Positions 17,103 through 26,692 of a stretch of DNA of 64,000 nt are shown here, piece by piece. Positions within the stretch are counted from its first letter, which is position 1, and each line of letters begins with the position of its first letter. The position numbers and the translations under genes are program-made. The DNA is from Cytophaga hutchinsonii ATCC 33406 (GTDB taxonomy: Bacteria; Bacteroidota; Bacteroidia; Cytophagales; Cytophagaceae), in assembly GCF_000014145.1 (NCBI RefSeq), contig NC_008255.1, forward strand, positions 3,612,001 through 3,676,000, in the 5' to 3' direction. The notes under the pieces are model-generated. The model had not been told where the DNA came from. It did not search any database and was given only the letters and a program-made list of their open reading frames with translations.

Positions 17103-17893
17103 GCTCCGATTCCTCCGGGAGAAATCTGCCTGTATTTCTGAATTTTTATTTTGGGTACTTTTTGTTTCTTTTCCCTGACAGGCTTTTCTGTCTTTTGTTT
17201 ATTCTCTTCTTTGCTTCCGTTTTTGGATTTCTCTTTTTTAGATTTCCCTTTTTGGGTTTTCTCCTTTTCTGATTTTACTTTTTCTGGTTTTACTTCAACC
17301 AACTTACCCTTGTCATTTTTTTGATAATTGATTTCTTTACTTACCGTATTATTCTTATAAATGCTTTTAGATGTAAGAATCCCGTCTTCGCCGTAATATA
17401 CTATATAACCATTGCCAGACGTGGGTTTTATATTTCGTTCTCTTTGGATGCGTCCTTTGTTTGAATAATAATATGCTTTTCCAACGAGCACACCTTTTCT
17501 CCATTTTTCTTTGCTTTTAATCTCTCCGCCCTGATGCCAGCTTTTCCATTCTCCATGTTTCAGCCCATATTTAAAATTACCTTTTGCGAGTAAATCTTTA
17601 TTGTAGTAAAACATTGTGTATGTGCCATGCAGAATCTTTCCTTCATATCCGCCGCGTGTATGTTTTATTTGCTGTGCAGCATACCAATAATAGAACAGGT
17701 TATCCTGTGTCTTTATATTTTTGTCTCCTCTGTAGCAGAAAGCTTCTACGGTGCTATCCGTATATTGTACATATACTCTGTTGGTATTAGCGACCGAAAA
17801 ATCTTTAACCGTTTGCCCATGCACATTGACCGAACAGATCAATGCAACTAAAGTACTATAGAGTATGAATATATATTTATTGTTTTTTAACAT
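17099..17893 (-). CDS. Exported MORN/YwqK-type repeat protein, last gene of the secretion operon
   Basis: The start at 17893 is chosen because it gives the signal peptide MLKNNKYIFILYSTLVALIC. A longer frame begins at 17917. Residues about 75-175 contain MORN/YwqK-like units (GTYTMFYYNKDLLAKGNFKY, GLKHGEWKSWHQGG, GKAYYYSNKGRIQRE). The C-terminal third is an extended Lys/Glu-rich tail (KSEKEKTQKGKSKKEKSKNG). The start overlaps the end of the GspC-like gene by 17 bp, so it belongs to that operon, but a role in secretion is only inferred from position. Function unknown. Confidence 0.75.
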   Translation of the reverse strand: MLKNNKYIFILYSTLVALICSVNVHGQTVKDFSVANTNRVYVQYTDSTVEAFCYRGDKNIKTQDNLFYYWYAAQQIKHTRGGYEGKILHGTYTMFYYNKDLLAKGNFKYGLKHGEWKSWHQGGEIKSKEKWRKGVLVGKAYYYSNKGRIQRERNIKPTSGNGYIVYYGEDGILTSKSIYKNNTVSKEINYQKNDKGKLVEVKPEKVKSEKEKTQKGKSKKEKSKNGSKEENKQKTEKPVREKKQKVPKIKIQKYRQISPGGIGA

Positions 17894-18395
17894 AGAATAT
17901 CTTTTTTGAGAAAACAACTTTCACACTATCGTTTGCAATGCCTTTCAATAACACGCCATCCTTTATTTCACCTTCCTGCATCATGTACTCCTTATCATCA
18001 ATCAACAGAATTGCAACCGGCTTATTCATTTTTGCATTCTGAATTCTTCCGACATAATTTATAGCAGGTAATGGTATTTCTTCTTTAACCGGTTTTTCGT
18101 TTACCTTTTGCTTCGGTACAGCATGAACCTGTATTGCTGTGGCATTGTCATTGGTATATGTTTTAGCCACGTCTTTATATGTCTCATATTCTTTTTTCAA
18201 AAACGGATCTTTATAATTCAATGCCAACATATAATCTGTAGTACTGGTATCTTCTTTAATGCTGCTTACAAAAGATTTTTTCTTTGTTGCAACAACATCA
18301 GGGCTTTCCATGTAATCAAAAACAGAATACATAATCCAGGCCCAGATTGCGACCACAGCAATGAGTAATGAAATAGTGAGAGGTCTGTTTTTCAT
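17877..18395 (-). CDS. GspC/PilP-like inner-membrane component of the secretion system
   Basis: The 172-residue protein has an N-terminal membrane anchor (LTISLLIAVVAIWAWIMYSV, about residues 6-25) and a periplasmic linker containing LNYKDPFL. The C-terminal domain INYVGRIQNAKMNKPVAILL followed by DDKEYMMQEGEIKDGVLLKG resembles the HR/PilP fold that docks onto the N0 domain of the secretin. The length and order (after the PilO-like and lipoprotein genes) support the assignment. Sequence similarity is weak, so the family call is moderate. Confidence 0.7.
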   Translation of the reverse strand: MKNRPLTISLLIAVVAIWAWIMYSVFDYMESPDVVATKKKSFVSSIKEDTSTTDYMLALNYKDPFLKKEYETYKDVAKTYTNDNATAIQVHAVPKQKVNEKPVKEEIPLPAINYVGRIQNAKMNKPVAILLIDDKEYMMQEGEIKDGVLLKGIANDSVKVVFSKKIFYVKKQ

Positions 18396-18397
18396 TC

Positions 18398-19354
18398 TTA
18401 TCTAACGACCGTGAATTTTCTTAATGCTGTACGACCGCTTTTAATTCCAAACTGATCATATACTTCAACCGCCCAGTAATAGACCTTACCTTTTTCCATA
18501 TTTTTTATTTCAGCGGTTTTTGTGGTTGTCAGTTCATCCTGAATAAAAACGTCTGCCGGATCTGTAGAGTTCAGTATATAAAACTTATACGTTAACTGAT
18601 CCGTGGACATTGCGTTTGCAGGTACACCCCATGAAAACACCTGAGAAGTGGGCACATCTGTTTTATTGCTTATCGGAACACCTAATGACACGGTATCCAA
18701 TTTAAAATCTATCCTTCCGGTAGAACTGTACATAGATTTTATTCCGGCAGAATCTGCATACATTCTCCATCTATAAGATCCTCTTTTCTTTAATTCCACA
18801 TATTTTTGGGTTTCAAATGCATTTATTTCTTCTTTCATTTCAGGACTTGTAAAACTTCCGGAAAGTGTATCAATTTCAATATAATATTTCATGGATCCGG
18901 AAATCGGTCTCCATGAAAAATAAACAGAATTAGAATACGTAACAACAGTATTTGACGGCGACGTAACAAGCAGTTGCCGTTCATTAAATGCTGCCTGCGT
19001 GATGAAAAGTTTTCGTGTGAAATAAGCCGTCTGACTGCCGCCATTCTGAGCACGCAAACGCCATTCATATTCACCTGCATCCAATGATATGTCTACTTTG
19101 TTTGTTGTAACAATTGTATCCAGCACAAAGCTTTGAAGCTGCGCCGACGCAAAACCTGGCGATGCAATCTGCAAGCGGTAATTTGATGCGTTTTCAACCT
19201 TTTCCCAATAAAACTGCTGCACATTTTTTTTACTTACGGCAGAATCAGCAGGCGTATATATTTCTACAGAACTGTTACTTATAGGTTTTTCGAATATATC
19301 TGAACAGCCGGATAATAATACGATTGTACACACACATGCAAATATATTTTTCAT
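18398..19354 (-). CDS. Lipoprotein with three FN3/Ig-like domains, secretion-operon member
   Basis: The 318-residue protein has a lipobox at IVLLSGC (Cys17). It contains three similar beta-domains of about 90-100 residues, marked by QFYWEKVENASNYRLQI (about 47-63), VYFSWRPISGSMKYYIEIDT (about 148-167) and VFSWGVPANAMSTDQLTYKF (about 243-262). The W...Y pattern is typical of fibronectin-III-like repeats. It overlaps the PilO-like gene by 4 bp and precedes the GspC-like gene by 2 bp. It could be an envelope scaffold or pilotin substitute for the secretin; this is inferred from position. Confidence 0.75.
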   Translation of the reverse strand: MKNIFACVCTIVLLSGCSDIFEKPISNSSVEIYTPADSAVSKKNVQQFYWEKVENASNYRLQIASPGFASAQLQSFVLDTIVTTNKVDISLDAGEYEWRLRAQNGGSQTAYFTRKLFITQAAFNERQLLVTSPSNTVVTYSNSVYFSWRPISGSMKYYIEIDTLSGSFTSPEMKEEINAFETQKYVELKKRGSYRWRMYADSAGIKSMYSSTGRIDFKLDTVSLGVPISNKTDVPTSQVFSWGVPANAMSTDQLTYKFYILNSTDPADVFIQDELTTTKTAEIKNMEKGKVYYWAVEVYDQFGIKSGRTALRKFTVVR

Positions 19355-19872
19355 AAAACTTCCCCCAATGTTTGTATGTAGATATTCATTAACAAAATAT
19401 CCTTTTGTTTTTTATGATCACGTAATGTGTAAAAGCTTACTGAACTTACACGACCGATCTTGCCTTTAAATTCAATGAAATGCAGGAGTTTTAACAAATC
19501 GCCGTATTGTCCTTCTGCAACAATTTTATTTGTTTCAATAATATAATTCTCTTTATTGGCAACGCTTTCAACAGGAAATTCTCTTAATTGTACATGTGTG
19601 CTTTTACAAAATTCTGCCAATGCATGGAAAATGAACTCTTTGTTTTTTACCGAGTCGATGGTATATTCTGAAAGCTGTTTTTTTAAATAGCGAACTTCGC
19701 TATTCAGCTTTAGAATTTCTTCGTCTGCTGTTAATGCTTTGTTCAATCGTTGTTCCAGTTCCTGATTTTCATTATACAGATTAATGGTTTTTGAAATGCC
19801 AAATTGATATACAGCAATAAGTGTAACTACAACAATTAAATGCGGAAGATATTTTTCAAAAATATTTTTCAT
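19351..19872 (-). CDS. GspM/PilO-like inner-membrane protein
   Basis: The 173-residue protein has an N-terminal membrane segment (LPHLIVVVTLIAVYQFGIS, about residues 9-27), then a coiled coil (LYNENQELEQRLNKALTADE and EVRYLKKQLSEY). A small alpha/beta domain follows, with a conserved-looking LLKLLHFIEFKGKIGRVSSV. This is the architecture of PilO/GspM, which dimerises in the periplasm with PilN/GspL. It is 2 bp after the PilMN-like gene. The evidence is architecture and gene order rather than strong motifs. Confidence 0.7.
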   Translation of the reverse strand: MKNIFEKYLPHLIVVVTLIAVYQFGISKTINLYNENQELEQRLNKALTADEEILKLNSEVRYLKKQLSEYTIDSVKNKEFIFHALAEFCKSTHVQLREFPVESVANKENYIIETNKIVAEGQYGDLLKLLHFIEFKGKIGRVSSVSFYTLRDHKKQKDILLMNIYIQTLGEVL

Positions 19873-19874
19873 TT

Positions 19875-21104
19875 TTAATCAATTGCTCCTTCAAGTTTAA
19901 ACTGACCTTCCTGCGTCTGTGTATCAAAATGATATTCTTCCATGTGCAGCCCCTTAATTGAAGCACGCTGGCTAACGATTTTCAGCCAATCATTTAATGC
20001 AGTAACCTTTTTTGTTACACCTCTGATAATTATTCTTTTATTAGAGAATATGGTTTCCTTTGCATTCCTGCTTTCAGTAACGTTTACAGGATGTATGGTT
20101 AACTCTGTTAATTTTATTTCAGCAGGCACAGTCTGTGCAATTTCATCGCATTCTTTAGATACAATAACCTTTTCAATCCATCCGGCTTTGCCCAAAAAAT
20201 CTTTTTTGGTTTTAATGAAATTTTCAAGAGAATCCAGCTGCTTTAGCTGAGATTGAGAAACTTCTAATTGTTCCTGATAGATATTATGTTCTTTTCTGAG
20301 CGTAGAAAAAATAAAAAAATTAATCAGCAGCAATAGTAAAATACTTATTAAAAAAACCAGTCCTCCACGTCTTTTTAAAATGCCGTCTTTATATTTCTTG
20401 ATTTGTACATCAACCAGTGTATCTTCAACTTTCGGGTAAGGGATGTGGCTGGCAGATGTTAATAAAAACAAACACGCTGCAGAGAACGTATTCATATAAT
20501 TTGCGGCTACCGTTTCATCAGCAATAGTTATTGCATTCAAATTTTGATCCGGAAGAATTTCATATTGAATTATATCACCATCGCTATTCGTTTCGATGCG
20601 GTAATAATCATACTGTATGTCTTTAGAAAACTGATTTAATAATTGAAAAAAAGCAGGTACTACAAATGGTCCGACAGATACAGCAACAACGTGTATCTTC
20701 TTTTTTTCCAGCACTTCCAATAACTCATTGACAGGTTCTTTACGGATTAAAGACAATATTCCACCAGAAGCTGTTTGTGTTTTTTGACATAAAAAATCAT
20801 CGTATTTTATATCCGGGAATACCGTTTTCGCAATCTCAATGACTGATTCTTCTTTTGAAGTAAATGCACGATGTATGATTCCTTTTCCGTTCCATACCAG
20901 TGATACAGCACTATTGTCCGGCAATGCAGACAATAGCTCTTCAATTGAGCTATACGTAATAAATGAATCTGAAACTAAGCTTCCATTTTTTTTACTGATG
21001 TGTACAAGCCTGTATTGTTTATGCAGTTCTTTATTTACATGCACTTCCAGTCCGAAAACAGCATCGGTACCAGAGAGCCAGGATGTAATATCAGTCAGCT
21101 TCAC
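19875..21104 (-). CDS. GspL / PilM-PilN-like assembly platform protein
   Basis: The 409-residue protein has a cytoplasmic actin-like N-terminal half (about 1-240, DAVFGLEVHVNKELHKQYRL, VSLVWNGKGIIHRAFTSKEE). One membrane helix follows (about 255-275, GLVFLISILLLLLINFFIFS), then a periplasmic coiled coil and PilN-like domain (VTKKVTALNDWLKIVSQRAS). This fused arrangement is that of GspL, which links the ATPase GspE to the inner-membrane platform. It sits between the secretin and PilO-like genes with 1-2 bp gaps. Confidence 0.75.
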   Translation of the reverse strand: MKLTDITSWLSGTDAVFGLEVHVNKELHKQYRLVHISKKNGSLVSDSFITYSSIEELLSALPDNSAVSLVWNGKGIIHRAFTSKEESVIEIAKTVFPDIKYDDFLCQKTQTASGGILSLIRKEPVNELLEVLEKKKIHVVAVSVGPFVVPAFFQLLNQFSKDIQYDYYRIETNSDGDIIQYEILPDQNLNAITIADETVAANYMNTFSAACLFLLTSASHIPYPKVEDTLVDVQIKKYKDGILKRRGGLVFLISILLLLLINFFIFSTLRKEHNIYQEQLEVSQSQLKQLDSLENFIKTKKDFLGKAGWIEKVIVSKECDEIAQTVPAEIKLTELTIHPVNVTESRNAKETIFSNKRIIIRGVTKKVTALNDWLKIVSQRASIKGLHMEEYHFDTQTQEGQFKLEGAID

Positions 21105-21105
21105 C

Positions 21106-23076
21106 TTAATAAATTATTATAGGTTTGATAAATAACACTAAAATGGATTTGCTTTTACTTTTAGTTTTTGAGCTGAATAATAATTTGATAACCGGAATAC
21201 GTGATAATATCGGAGTTCCTTCGGTATCTATTGATTTCGATATTTTTTCCAGACCACCAAGTACAATCATCTCTTCATTTCTTACGCGAATGATCGACTT
21301 AAATTGACTTGTAGTTGTGTTGGGCGGACCGGCTGCATTGCTTTTAGCAAATGAAGTCTGATTTACTTCAATCGTTAGCGTAACCTGATCATCACCTGAC
21401 ACGAGCGGTTTGATGGATAACGTCTGGTTTGCCTGCACGGACTGATATTGAACAGTTGTTATCGTATTTGTTGTTAAAGAACCCAGCGTATTCTGTGTCT
21501 GAACTTCGTAGTACACAGTTTGTCCAATACTCATGTTTGCATCGTGGCCATTCAACGTTGATAGTTTTGGCATCGATTTGATTTCAACATTATTATTGGT
21601 TTCAAGTGCACTTAAGGTCATATAAAAACTCGGCGTAACTGAACCTAAATTGGTAATGCTGCCGATGCCTAAACCATTAATAAAATCATTGATGGTGCTG
21701 GTGCTTAATTTTACATCCAGGCCTGGTAAAAAGGTACCGCTCGTTTGTGTGGTTGCAAGAGAATCATTCAAGCCCGCTTTTATTCCGGTTTTAACCATTC
21801 TGTTTTTAAGTACTTCCATAATGATTACTTCAATCATTACCATCGGCACTACTTTATCAATTTCTTTTATGAATGCTTCAATCTCATAAATCTGCGGAAG
21901 CGAGCCGGATAATAATAAACTATTCAGTTCTTTAAATTCTTTTATCTCAACTCCTTTTTTTAATTCCGCTGGAATAACTTCCTGAATGTTATCAATAGAT
22001 CTGTATTTTAACTGTGCTACTTTATACGCTCTCAAGCCTTCAAGCTTACGTTCCCCCATTAAGTACAAATCAGCTTCTACTTTAAATGTATATTCCGTTC
22101 CTTGCAACAGAAATGTCAGCAGTTCCTGAAACGTAACACCGGAAACGTATGAGGTACAATTTCCTTTAATCTCCGAATACATAAAGTAATTGATGTTTGC
22201 TTTTGTTGCCACTACTTTAATTACTTCTGCAATCGGAGCATTAATTGCTTCCAGGTGAATTTTTTTACCGGCAGCAGAAGAATCCACATGACAGCGGATC
22301 ATTGAGCCGGCTGCGGATTGAGACGGCATTGCAGCAGCTGTAGTGTTTGTGCCTGTATTATATGTGGGCCTGAACGTGCCTGCATTCGGATTTTCTTCTG
22401 CTAAAATATTATCCCCTTCTTTGATTCCTTTTAACACATAAAAATTATCATCGGTCTTTACTACTTTTAATTCGTTTGCAAATGCCATTTTATTCAATGC
22501 TGCATCGAACGGCATATCTTCAATGTATATGGAAATAAGTTTGTTTGAGATACCGGAAGAAAGGATCACATTTTTCTTTGTCACCTGTGTGATCTTACGG
22601 GCTACTAAATACAAACTGTCATCCTGCAGATCAAGGCTCAGCAGATTTGAATAAGAAGAATACCTAACCTGCAAATCTTTTTGAACATATACCGGTTTGC
22701 CTTCTACAGGAGGGATATATTTGTAAAAAGACATAATTGATCCGGAAAACCGTATGTCCAGATCGTACTCCCGAACTAAAAACAGAAGTACATTTAGCAC
22801 CGATTCTTTTGAAAAATTATTATAGACCTTAAACGAAAGCTGCGGGTCTACATTAATGTTCAGTTCATGTGCTTCTGCAATTCCCCGTAGAAATTCCTGA
22901 ATGCTTACACCCGATACAGAAAAATCAATAGGATCTTTTAACCCAGGTGAATTGCCTGCTGCAAGTTGATTTAATGTGTTTTCGATTTCAGTGAACCGAT
23001 CTGTTTTAGTTTGAGCATTTATCAAAAGGGGAAGCAATAAAAACCCGATAATAAAACAGGAAATTTTTTTAACCAT
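21106..23076 (-). CDS. gspD: Type II secretion / type IV pilus secretin
   Basis: The 656-residue outer-membrane secretin has a signal peptide (about 1-21). STN/N0-like and N-domain repeats follow (FSVSGVSIQEFLRGIAEAHE, VSGVTFQELLTFLLQGTEYT, LNSLLLSGSLPQIYEIEAFI). The C-terminal secretin domain starts near residue 415 (VPMVMIEVIIMEVLKNRMV), with the late signature NEEMIVLGGLEK and GTPILSRIPVI. It forms the gated channel through which substrates or pilus pass. It is followed 1 bp later by the GspL-like gene. The downstream lipoprotein might serve as pilotin. Confidence 0.92.
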   Translation of the reverse strand: MVKKISCFIIGFLLLPLLINAQTKTDRFTEIENTLNQLAAGNSPGLKDPIDFSVSGVSIQEFLRGIAEAHELNINVDPQLSFKVYNNFSKESVLNVLLFLVREYDLDIRFSGSIMSFYKYIPPVEGKPVYVQKDLQVRYSSYSNLLSLDLQDDSLYLVARKITQVTKKNVILSSGISNKLISIYIEDMPFDAALNKMAFANELKVVKTDDNFYVLKGIKEGDNILAEENPNAGTFRPTYNTGTNTTAAAMPSQSAAGSMIRCHVDSSAAGKKIHLEAINAPIAEVIKVVATKANINYFMYSEIKGNCTSYVSGVTFQELLTFLLQGTEYTFKVEADLYLMGERKLEGLRAYKVAQLKYRSIDNIQEVIPAELKKGVEIKEFKELNSLLLSGSLPQIYEIEAFIKEIDKVVPMVMIEVIIMEVLKNRMVKTGIKAGLNDSLATTQTSGTFLPGLDVKLSTSTINDFINGLGIGSITNLGSVTPSFYMTLSALETNNNVEIKSMPKLSTLNGHDANMSIGQTVYYEVQTQNTLGSLTTNTITTVQYQSVQANQTLSIKPLVSGDDQVTLTIEVNQTSFAKSNAAGPPNTTTSQFKSIIRVRNEEMIVLGGLEKISKSIDTEGTPILSRIPVIKLLFSSKTKSKSKSILVLFIKPIIIY

Positions 23077-23084
23077 AGGGGCTG

Positions 23085-24521
23085 TTAAAAATTAACTAAT
23101 AATGAATATATTTCATCTAACGATGTGTTGCCTTCTGCAAACAATTGAAAAGCATTATCGGATAATGTTTTGATGTTCCTTTCCTTCAATTTATCCGACA
23201 CTTCAAAGATAGTATTTTTTATACACTCTGCCATCTCCTGATCAATAGGAATAACCTCGTATACAGCCTTTCTGCCTTTATACCCTGTGTAGAAACACTG
23301 TTCACAACCTGTGGATATATAGTGCACATCTACATGCATCGGGGCTTTAAATCCTTTAGGATAATCTGTTGCACTAAATGGCGTTTGCTGTTTGCAATGT
23401 GGACATAATAACCGCACTAAACGCTGCGCAACAGAAACACTTAGTGTACCTGCTAATAAAAAAGGCGGCACACCCATATCTATCAATCGGGCTACCGTGC
23501 CCCAGGCAGAGTTGGTGTGTATGGTTGAAAGTACGAGGTGACCGGTTAAGGACAGACGTATAGCCATGTTAGCGGTATCCTGATCGCGGATCTCGCCCAC
23601 CATAATAATATCCGGATCCTGCCGTAAGAATGTTTTTAATGCACTGCCAAAGTTAAATCCAATGTTTTCTTTTAATTGTGCCTGATTCACGCCTTCGAGT
23701 GTATATTCAACGGGATCTTCAATCGTTAAAATATTCCGCGTTGTTTTATTCAGCAATTTTAATGTGGCGTATAAGGTAGTTGTTTTACCCGAACCTGTGG
23801 GGCCGCTTATTAAAATCAGGCCCTGCTTGCGTTTTGTACTGTCTAAGTAATTTTCTAAATCTGTTTGTGCAAATCCTAACGTTTCAATATTGATGTTGGT
23901 TGCGTCCTGATTTAATAAACGCATCACAATTTTTTCTCCATGCAAGGTAGGCAATACAGAAACACGGATATCAAATTTGCCTTCCCCAAACTGAAAAAAA
24001 ATCCGTCCATCCTGCGGCAATCTTTTTTCAGAAATGTCTAGATGCGACATAATCTTAATACGGTTCACCAAAGACGGGTAATGCGTCTGCTCAATGATAA
24101 AGCGTTCTACCATCTGCCCATCAATCCGTAATCGTACGCGGCATTTCGCTTCGTAGATTTCTAAATGAATATCACTGCTTTGAATTTGTTTGGCTTCTAC
24201 GATCAGCTTCTTCAAAAAATCATCTGAAGAAGAATCATAACTTAAGGTATTCGTTGAACCTGTCTGATGTTCTTTACGGTAATATTTAGAAAGCAGTTTC
24301 AGGATCGCTTCGTGCTCAAGCTCCAGCAATTGCTGCGTTGAACCGAATATAATTTCTAAATCTTCCTGTGCCTGCAAGCCGTTTTTCTGATCCGAAATAA
24401 AAAAATCTCCTTGATCGGTATATCCGGATGGAACCGGAAGGATATGGTAATGCCAGGCCTGATCGGGTGTGAGGCGTTGAATTTCTTTAGCAGATAATTG
24501 TATGCTTTCAAATATATCCAT
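23085..24521 (-). CDS. gspE: Type II secretion / pilus assembly ATPase
   Basis: Start 24521 is chosen (MDIFESIQLSAKEIQRL) because it lies just after the prepilin peptidase stop; a longer frame from 24587 overlaps that gene. The 478-residue protein has the GspE N-terminal domain, Walker A GPTGSGKTTTLYATLK, the Asp box, Walker B-type DPDIIMVGEIRD and the His box LSTIHTNSA. A tetracysteine zinc module follows (LCPHCKQ and GCEQCFYTGYKGR). It powers pseudopilus extension from the cytoplasmic face. Confidence 0.95.
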   Translation of the reverse strand: MDIFESIQLSAKEIQRLTPDQAWHYHILPVPSGYTDQGDFFISDQKNGLQAQEDLEIIFGSTQQLLELEHEAILKLLSKYYRKEHQTGSTNTLSYDSSSDDFLKKLIVEAKQIQSSDIHLEIYEAKCRVRLRIDGQMVERFIIEQTHYPSLVNRIKIMSHLDISEKRLPQDGRIFFQFGEGKFDIRVSVLPTLHGEKIVMRLLNQDATNINIETLGFAQTDLENYLDSTKRKQGLILISGPTGSGKTTTLYATLKLLNKTTRNILTIEDPVEYTLEGVNQAQLKENIGFNFGSALKTFLRQDPDIIMVGEIRDQDTANMAIRLSLTGHLVLSTIHTNSAWGTVARLIDMGVPPFLLAGTLSVSVAQRLVRLLCPHCKQQTPFSATDYPKGFKAPMHVDVHYISTGCEQCFYTGYKGRKAVYEVIPIDQEMAECIKNTIFEVSDKLKERNIKTLSDNAFQLFAEGNTSLDEIYSLLVNF

Positions 24522-24525
24522 GAAA

Positions 24526-25047
24526 TCAGATCCAGTAAATAATTGAACAGCTGCCGATGATCGGTCTGCCCGGGGTAACATATTCAAACACTATAATAAA
24601 ACAGCTCAGACACAGTGCCTGTAAGCCGGCAAGCGGTATAGCTTTTGTCTGCAAGGATAACGAATGTTTCAAAACAGGATAACTGATTAAAATGAACACT
24701 AAACTTATCAGATGAAAATACATATACACCGGTGTACTCAATACCGGAATCAATACAATATAGAAGGCCAGATCGCCCAACCCAATGGCACTGCTCAGCG
24801 GAATCTTTTTTATTTTTTTAACATAGAGCAAAACAATCAGCAGATTGAATGCAATAAATCCGCTATTGAAAAGAAGCTGAATGAAGAAACTTTCGTCAAT
24901 CCCGCATTGCTGGTATTGTATGGCAATGGATAGTACCAGTGCAAGCAGAAATACGTAAATCGGTACAGATCTGTATTTGATATCCTGATACGTAATCACA
25001 GCCAGGATCAGCAGAAATGCCGGCAACAGCAGTACATGAATTGTCAT
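24526..25047 (-). CDS. Minimal type IV prepilin peptidase (A24 aspartic protease)
   Basis: The 173-residue membrane protein has about six hydrophobic segments. The catalytic aspartates are visible as Asp22 in TYQDIKYRSVP and Asp92 in the GxGD motif AIGLGDLAFY. It lacks the N-terminal methyltransferase domain and Cys-rich zinc motif of PilD/GspO, so it resembles the short TadV/CpaA type. It would cleave the pseudopilins encoded beside it, which have Ala at -1. It is 3 bp after gspG and 4 bp before gspE. Confidence 0.85.
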   Translation of the reverse strand: MTIHVLLLPAFLLILAVITYQDIKYRSVPIYVFLLALVLSIAIQYQQCGIDESFFIQLLFNSGFIAFNLLIVLLYVKKIKKIPLSSAIGLGDLAFYIVLIPVLSTPVYMYFHLISLVFILISYPVLKHSLSLQTKAIPLAGLQALCLSCFIIVFEYVTPGRPIIGSCSIIYWI

Positions 25048-25050
25048 GTA

Positions 25051-25467
25051 TTAATCTTTTACTGTTTCCTGTAAATTTTTATCCTGATCAATTTCCCAGA
25101 TATTAAAAACACCATCGCCATCAAAATCGGCTACCGCTGTTGCACGCGCGCGGAATGTAGTAGGACCGGCTGCAACAATTTCAATTCTGTAATTGGCATT
25201 TCCGTTTTCACCATCGGTTACCAGTTTTTCCTGAATAAATCCGATGGCTTCTAAATCACTTGAATATTTTGACTTTTCGAAGAAGTTTGATTTCTGAAGC
25301 GTGTATACGTGTTCAAGCTGAATTTTAGCTTCTGTGCTTTTCGCTTTTGAAATCAAGGGCATTAAATTGGGCAGCGCCAATAAAACAAGGATGCCGACAA
25401 TTACCAATACAACCAATACCTCTGTTAACGTAAAGGCTTTTAATCTCGCGGATAAAATATTTTTCAT
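25051..25467 (-). CDS. gspG: Major pseudopilin GspG-like
   Basis: The 138-residue protein has a prepilin leader LKAFTLTEVLVVLVIVGILV. Cleavage is expected before Phe13, with Ala in place of the usual Gly at -1 and Glu at +5. After the hydrophobic helix, the C-terminal loop DFDGDGVFNIWEID is the calcium-binding site of GspG proteins. It forms the pseudopilus piston. It lies 79 bp after gspF and 3 bp before the peptidase gene. Confidence 0.92.
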   Translation of the reverse strand: MKNILSARLKAFTLTEVLVVLVIVGILVLLALPNLMPLISKAKSTEAKIQLEHVYTLQKSNFFEKSKYSSDLEAIGFIQEKLVTDGENGNANYRIEIVAAGPTTFRARATAVADFDGDGVFNIWEIDQDKNLQETVKD

Positions 25468-25546
25468 AATTAATAAACTATAATGTTATAAAATTACTGA
25501 AACTAGGTGTGAAGCCAATACAAAAGACAAAGTATTTGTACATTCA

Positions 25547-26692
25547 TTAAAATGAATTGCCTAGCTGGAATAAAGGCAGGTACATGGCAATCAATACAAC
25601 TCCTACCACCAGACCCAGAAATACAATCATAACAGGCTCAATCAGGGAACCGATCATGGCAGATTTATATTCAACCTCGTCAGAATACTGTTTATTCAGC
25701 TGATCTAAAAAACGATCTACTTTATTTACTTCCTCTCCTACTTTTATGAGGTAAACCATTTTTTTATCAAACACCGGATACGCGGCCAGGCAGGAATGCA
25801 GCGTGGCCCCGTTGATCAGTTTGCTTTCGATTTCTTCCATGGCTTTTTCAATCGGATAAAAATCGATCATCTGCTTTACCAGCGAAATGGCGCGTACCAT
25901 ACTTACTTTTGATGCCATTAATAAGTACAGCGAATTGCAAAAACGTGCGAGATAAATTTTATGAAAGATGGGACCTATGATGGGAATTTTTAACAATATG
26001 ATGGAATAGTATTTCCGGTACCAGTCTGTATTTTTATTCATGTAAAAGAAAATACCTATAGCGATCATGCCAAGCAGTGAAACCAGAAAATAGGATTTCA
26101 TCAGGTCCGATAAATAAATGATGGCTTTGGTGATCGCCGGCAAGTCGCCTTTGAAACGCAGGAAGATTTCAGAGAACATCGGCACCATATAATTCAGCAT
26201 AAAAAATATGGAACCGCCCGCCGTACACATTACAATAGACGGGTATGTTAATGCAGAGACCAATTGCCTGCGCTGTTTCAGCAGGCGTTGAAAATAAACG
26301 GACAAATCGGCCAGTACCTGTACGGTCTTGCCTGTTTCTTCACCGATCTGCACACTGTAGTATTCATATGGGCTGAAATGCCCGGCAGCTTTTAATCCTT
26401 CCGATAAACTTTTACCTGTAATGATGGCTGTTTTAATCGAATGAATAATTTTCCGGTCCTTTTCATTCAGCTGTTCCTCTTCGATGAGTTCAAAGGACGA
26501 TTGTATGTCCATACCGGCGCCCAGCAGCACGCTCAGCTCTTCGTAGAACAAATGCTTCTTTGTATTTGAAAAAGCAGGACCAAACGAAATGTCTTTATTC
26601 AGCCAATTGACTGATTCTGTTTCTCCCTGCAGCGCAGCTTTTTTTACATCCTTCTTTTTTGAAGATGCAATTTTATTTATTTCTATTGCCAT
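25547..26692 (-). CDS. gspF: Type II secretion / pilus inner-membrane platform protein GspF
   Basis: The 381-residue protein has two T2SF domains (about 50-170 and 255-375) and three membrane segments (near 156-176, 205-222, and 353-373, PVMIVFLGLVVGVVLIAMYL). Family motifs include FYEELSVLLGAGMDIQSSFE and GEETGKTVQVLADLSVYFQR. It anchors the assembly ATPase and pseudopilus base. The start overlaps the end of the GspJ-like gene by 20 bp. The 79-bp gap to gspG is the largest in the operon. Confidence 0.95.
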   Translation of the reverse strand: MAIEINKIASSKKKDVKKAALQGETESVNWLNKDISFGPAFSNTKKHLFYEELSVLLGAGMDIQSSFELIEEEQLNEKDRKIIHSIKTAIITGKSLSEGLKAAGHFSPYEYYSVQIGEETGKTVQVLADLSVYFQRLLKQRRQLVSALTYPSIVMCTAGGSIFFMLNYMVPMFSEIFLRFKGDLPAITKAIIYLSDLMKSYFLVSLLGMIAIGIFFYMNKNTDWYRKYYSIILLKIPIIGPIFHKIYLARFCNSLYLLMASKVSMVRAISLVKQMIDFYPIEKAMEEIESKLINGATLHSCLAAYPVFDKKMVYLIKVGEEVNKVDRFLDQLNKQYSDEVEYKSAMIGSLIEPVMIVFLGLVVGVVLIAMYLPLFQLGNSF

